A DNA stretch of 13,455 bases from Frankiaceae bacterium (GTDB lineage Bacteria > Actinomycetota > Actinomycetes > Mycobacteriales > SCTD01), in NCBI GenBank assembly GCA_947479995.1, contig CANKBT010000052.1, forward strand, positions 1-13,455, in the 5' to 3' direction. The position numbers and the translations under genes were made by a program. Position 1 is the first letter of the stretch; each line of letters opens with the position of its first letter. The notes below the pieces were generated by a model, which worked only from the letters and a program-made list of their open reading frames with translations, did no database searches and had not been told where the DNA came from. Of the stretch, positions 11,999-13,455 are shown in pieces.

Positions 11999-13455
11999 CA
12001 GCGCTCATCGAGGGCGTCACCGCCCCGGTCCAGACGAGCCGGCCCAGTCCGGGTCTCGGCGCCAAGACCGTCAAGGTCCTGACGACGACGGACCACAAGA
12101 CGATCGGCCTGATGTACCTCTGCACGTCGTTCGGGTTCTTCCTGTTCGCCGGCCTCATGGCGCTCGTCATGCGCGGCGAGCTGGCGCGCCCGGCACTGCA
12201 GTTCCTGTCGAACGAGCAGTACAACCAGCTCGTCACGATGCACGGCTCGATCATGATGTTCCTGTTCGCGCCGCCGGCCGCCTACGGCCTCGCGAACTTC
12301 ATCATGCCGCTGCAGATCGGCGCGCCGGACATGAGCTTCCCGCGCCTCAACGCGTTCTCGTACTGGCTCTACCTGTTCGGCGGCCTGACGGTCGTCGCCG
12401 GGTTCCTCACCCCCGAGGGCGCCGCCGGCTTCGGCTGGTTCGCGTACGCGCCGCTCAACGACATCGTCCACTCGCCGAGCCTCGGCGCGGACCTGTGGCT
12501 CATCGGCCTGCTGGTGTCGGGCCTCGGCACCATCCTCGGCGCCGTCAACTTCATCACCACGATCATCACGCTGCGCGCGCCCGGCATGACGATGTTCCGG
12601 ATGCCGATCTTCACCTGGAACATGCTGGTGACGTCGATCCTGGTGCTGATGGCCTTCCCGGTCCTCACCGGCGCGTTCTTCGCGCTGCTCATGGACCGCC
12701 ACCTCGGCGGGCACATCTTCGACACCGAGACCGGTGGCGCCATCCTGTGGCAGCACCTGTTCTGGTTCTTCGGCCACCCCGAGGTCTACATCGTGGCGCT
12801 GCCGTTCTTCGGCGTCGTCACCGAGATCATCCCGGTGTTCAGCCGCAAGCCGATGTTCGGCTACAAGGGCCTGGTCTTCGCCACCATCGGCATCGGCGCC
12901 CTGTCGATGACCGTGTGGGCGCACCACATGTTCGCCACCGGCGCCGTGCTGCTGCCGTTCTTCAGCTTCATGAGCTTCCTCATCGCCGTCCCGACCGGCG
13001 TGAAGTTCTTCAACTGGATCGGCACCATGTGGCGCGGGCAGGTGACGTTCGAGACGCCGATGCTGTTCGCGGTCGGCTTCCTCATCACCTTCCTGCTCGG
13101 CGGCCTGACCGGCGTGCTGCTCGCCAGCCCGCCCATCGACTTCCACGTCTCGGACACCTACTTCGTGGTGGCGCACTTCCACTACGTCGTCTTCGGCACC
13201 GTGGTGTTCGCCTTCTTCGGCGGCATCTACTACTGGTTCCCGAAGCTGACCGGCCGCATGATGGACGACCGGCTCGGCAAGGTGCACTTCTGGTCGGTGT
13301 TCGTCGGCTTCCACCTCACCTTCCTCGTGCAGCACTGGCTCGGTGCCGAGGGCATGCCGCGCCGCTACGCCGACTACTACGTCACCGACGGCTTCAGCAC
13401 CCTCAACACGATCTCCTCGATCGGTGCCTTCGCCCTCGGCGCCTCGACGCTGCCG
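11995..13455 (+). CDS. ctaD: Cytochrome c oxidase subunit I (CtaD), 3' end beyond window
   Basis: CtaD is the catalytic heme-copper subunit that reduces oxygen and pumps protons. The window holds 487 codons from GTG 11995; the family usually runs to about 560-580 residues, so the C-terminus is missing. Metal ligands are visible: His83 in TMHGSIMMFLF (low-spin heme), His261 with Tyr265 in GHPEVYI (CuB and the cross-linked Tyr), His310-His311 in WAHHMFATG (CuB), His394 (high-spin heme) and His396 (low-spin heme) in VAHFHYV. Glu263 of the GHPEV motif marks a type A1 oxidase. Many hydrophobic spans follow the KVLTTTDHKTIGLMY start motif. It is translationally coupled to ctaC by a 4-base overlap. 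Confidence 0.97.
   Translation, partial: MTALIEGVTAPVQTSRPSPGLGAKTVKVLTTTDHKTIGLMYLCTSFGFFLFAGLMALVMRGELARPALQFLSNEQYNQLVTMHGSIMMFLFAPPAAYGLANFIMPLQIGAPDMSFPRLNAFSYWLYLFGGLTVVAGFLTPEGAAGFGWFAYAPLNDIVHSPSLGADLWLIGLLVSGLGTILGAVNFITTIITLRAPGMTMFRMPIFTWNMLVTSILVLMAFPVLTGAFFALLMDRHLGGHIFDTETGGAILWQHLFWFFGHPEVYIVALPFFGVVTEIIPVFSRKPMFGYKGLVFATIGIGALSMTVWAHHMFATGAVLLPFFSFMSFLIAVPTGVKFFNWIGTMWRGQVTFETPMLFAVGFLITFLLGGLTGVLLASPPIDFHVSDTYFVVAHFHYVVFGTVVFAFFGGIYYWFPKLTGRMMDDRLGKVHFWSVFVGFHLTFLVQHWLGAEGMPRRYADYYVTDGFSTLNTISSIGAFALGASTLP

Noticed and set aside
11872..13335. 487-codon minus-strand frame over ctaD
   Set aside because: It is a shadow made of Asp/Glu/His/Arg/Gln repeats; ctaD on the plus strand has all the heme-copper ligands.
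1..13455. Search for a defence system, mobile element, CRISPR, prophage or biosynthetic cluster
   Set aside because: All genes are recognised housekeeping families or small conserved unknowns with uniform composition; no transposase, integrase, direct repeats or spacer arrays are seen.

Overview
This is chromosomal DNA from a very GC-rich actinobacterium (Actinomycetia). Nearly every codon of the real genes ends in G or C, GTG and TTG starts are common, TANNNT -10 boxes sit right at start codons (leaderless mRNAs), and the gene order is typical of the phylum: the cob / glycerate-kinase-like / HesB / adenosine kinase / cytochrome oxidase neighbourhood that I also recall from mycobacteria and streptomycetes. 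The genus cannot be told from the window. I see no mobile elements, CRISPR arrays, rRNA or tRNA genes.

Left part (1-2735, minus strand): a tightly overlapping operon for the late steps of cobalamin assembly. It reads MBL-fold hydrolase fused to CobU, then a short CobT, then CobS, which runs off the left edge. Divergent from it (2786-3814, plus strand) is a small conserved actinobacterial protein that appears fused by a one-base frameshift to a Tat/lipoprotein-type alpha/beta hydrolase. Converging on it is a minus-strand pair (5320-3825): a DUF3043 membrane protein with a predicted leaderless start, overlapped by an unrecognised lipoprotein.

Middle (5370-9550): nadA (quinolinate synthase, minus) has a perfect 19-bp inverted repeat in its leader. 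It is divergent from a glycerate-kinase-family gene (plus), followed by a HesB/IscA-type Fe-S carrier (erpA-like, plus) that ends at a 19-bp stem-loop. A small 64-aa gene of unknown function (minus) and the PfkB-family adenosine kinase adoK (plus) diverge from a 103-bp region carrying three copies of a TACTGGCCAGTA-type palindrome whose centres are 21 and 41 bp apart. This is a strong candidate for an undescribed operator array.

Right part (9555-13455): a minus-strand operon encodes a NifS-like class V aminotransferase-fold protein translationally coupled to a TusA-like sulfur carrier. The NifS-like protein keeps its persulfide-type cysteine, but the PLP-binding lysine position reads Thr, and other PLP contacts also look altered, so it may be a pseudo-desulfurase. 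Divergent from it is the aa3 oxidase operon ctaC-ctaD (GTGA overlap), with ctaD cut by the right edge.

Themes that recur are Fe-S and sulfur handling (NadA, HesB, NifS-like, TusA), cofactor synthesis (B12, NAD), nucleoside salvage (AdoK) and respiration (CtaC/D). The genes are mostly housekeeping. The unusual content lies in the operator array, the active-site losses, the fusion and the truncated CobT.
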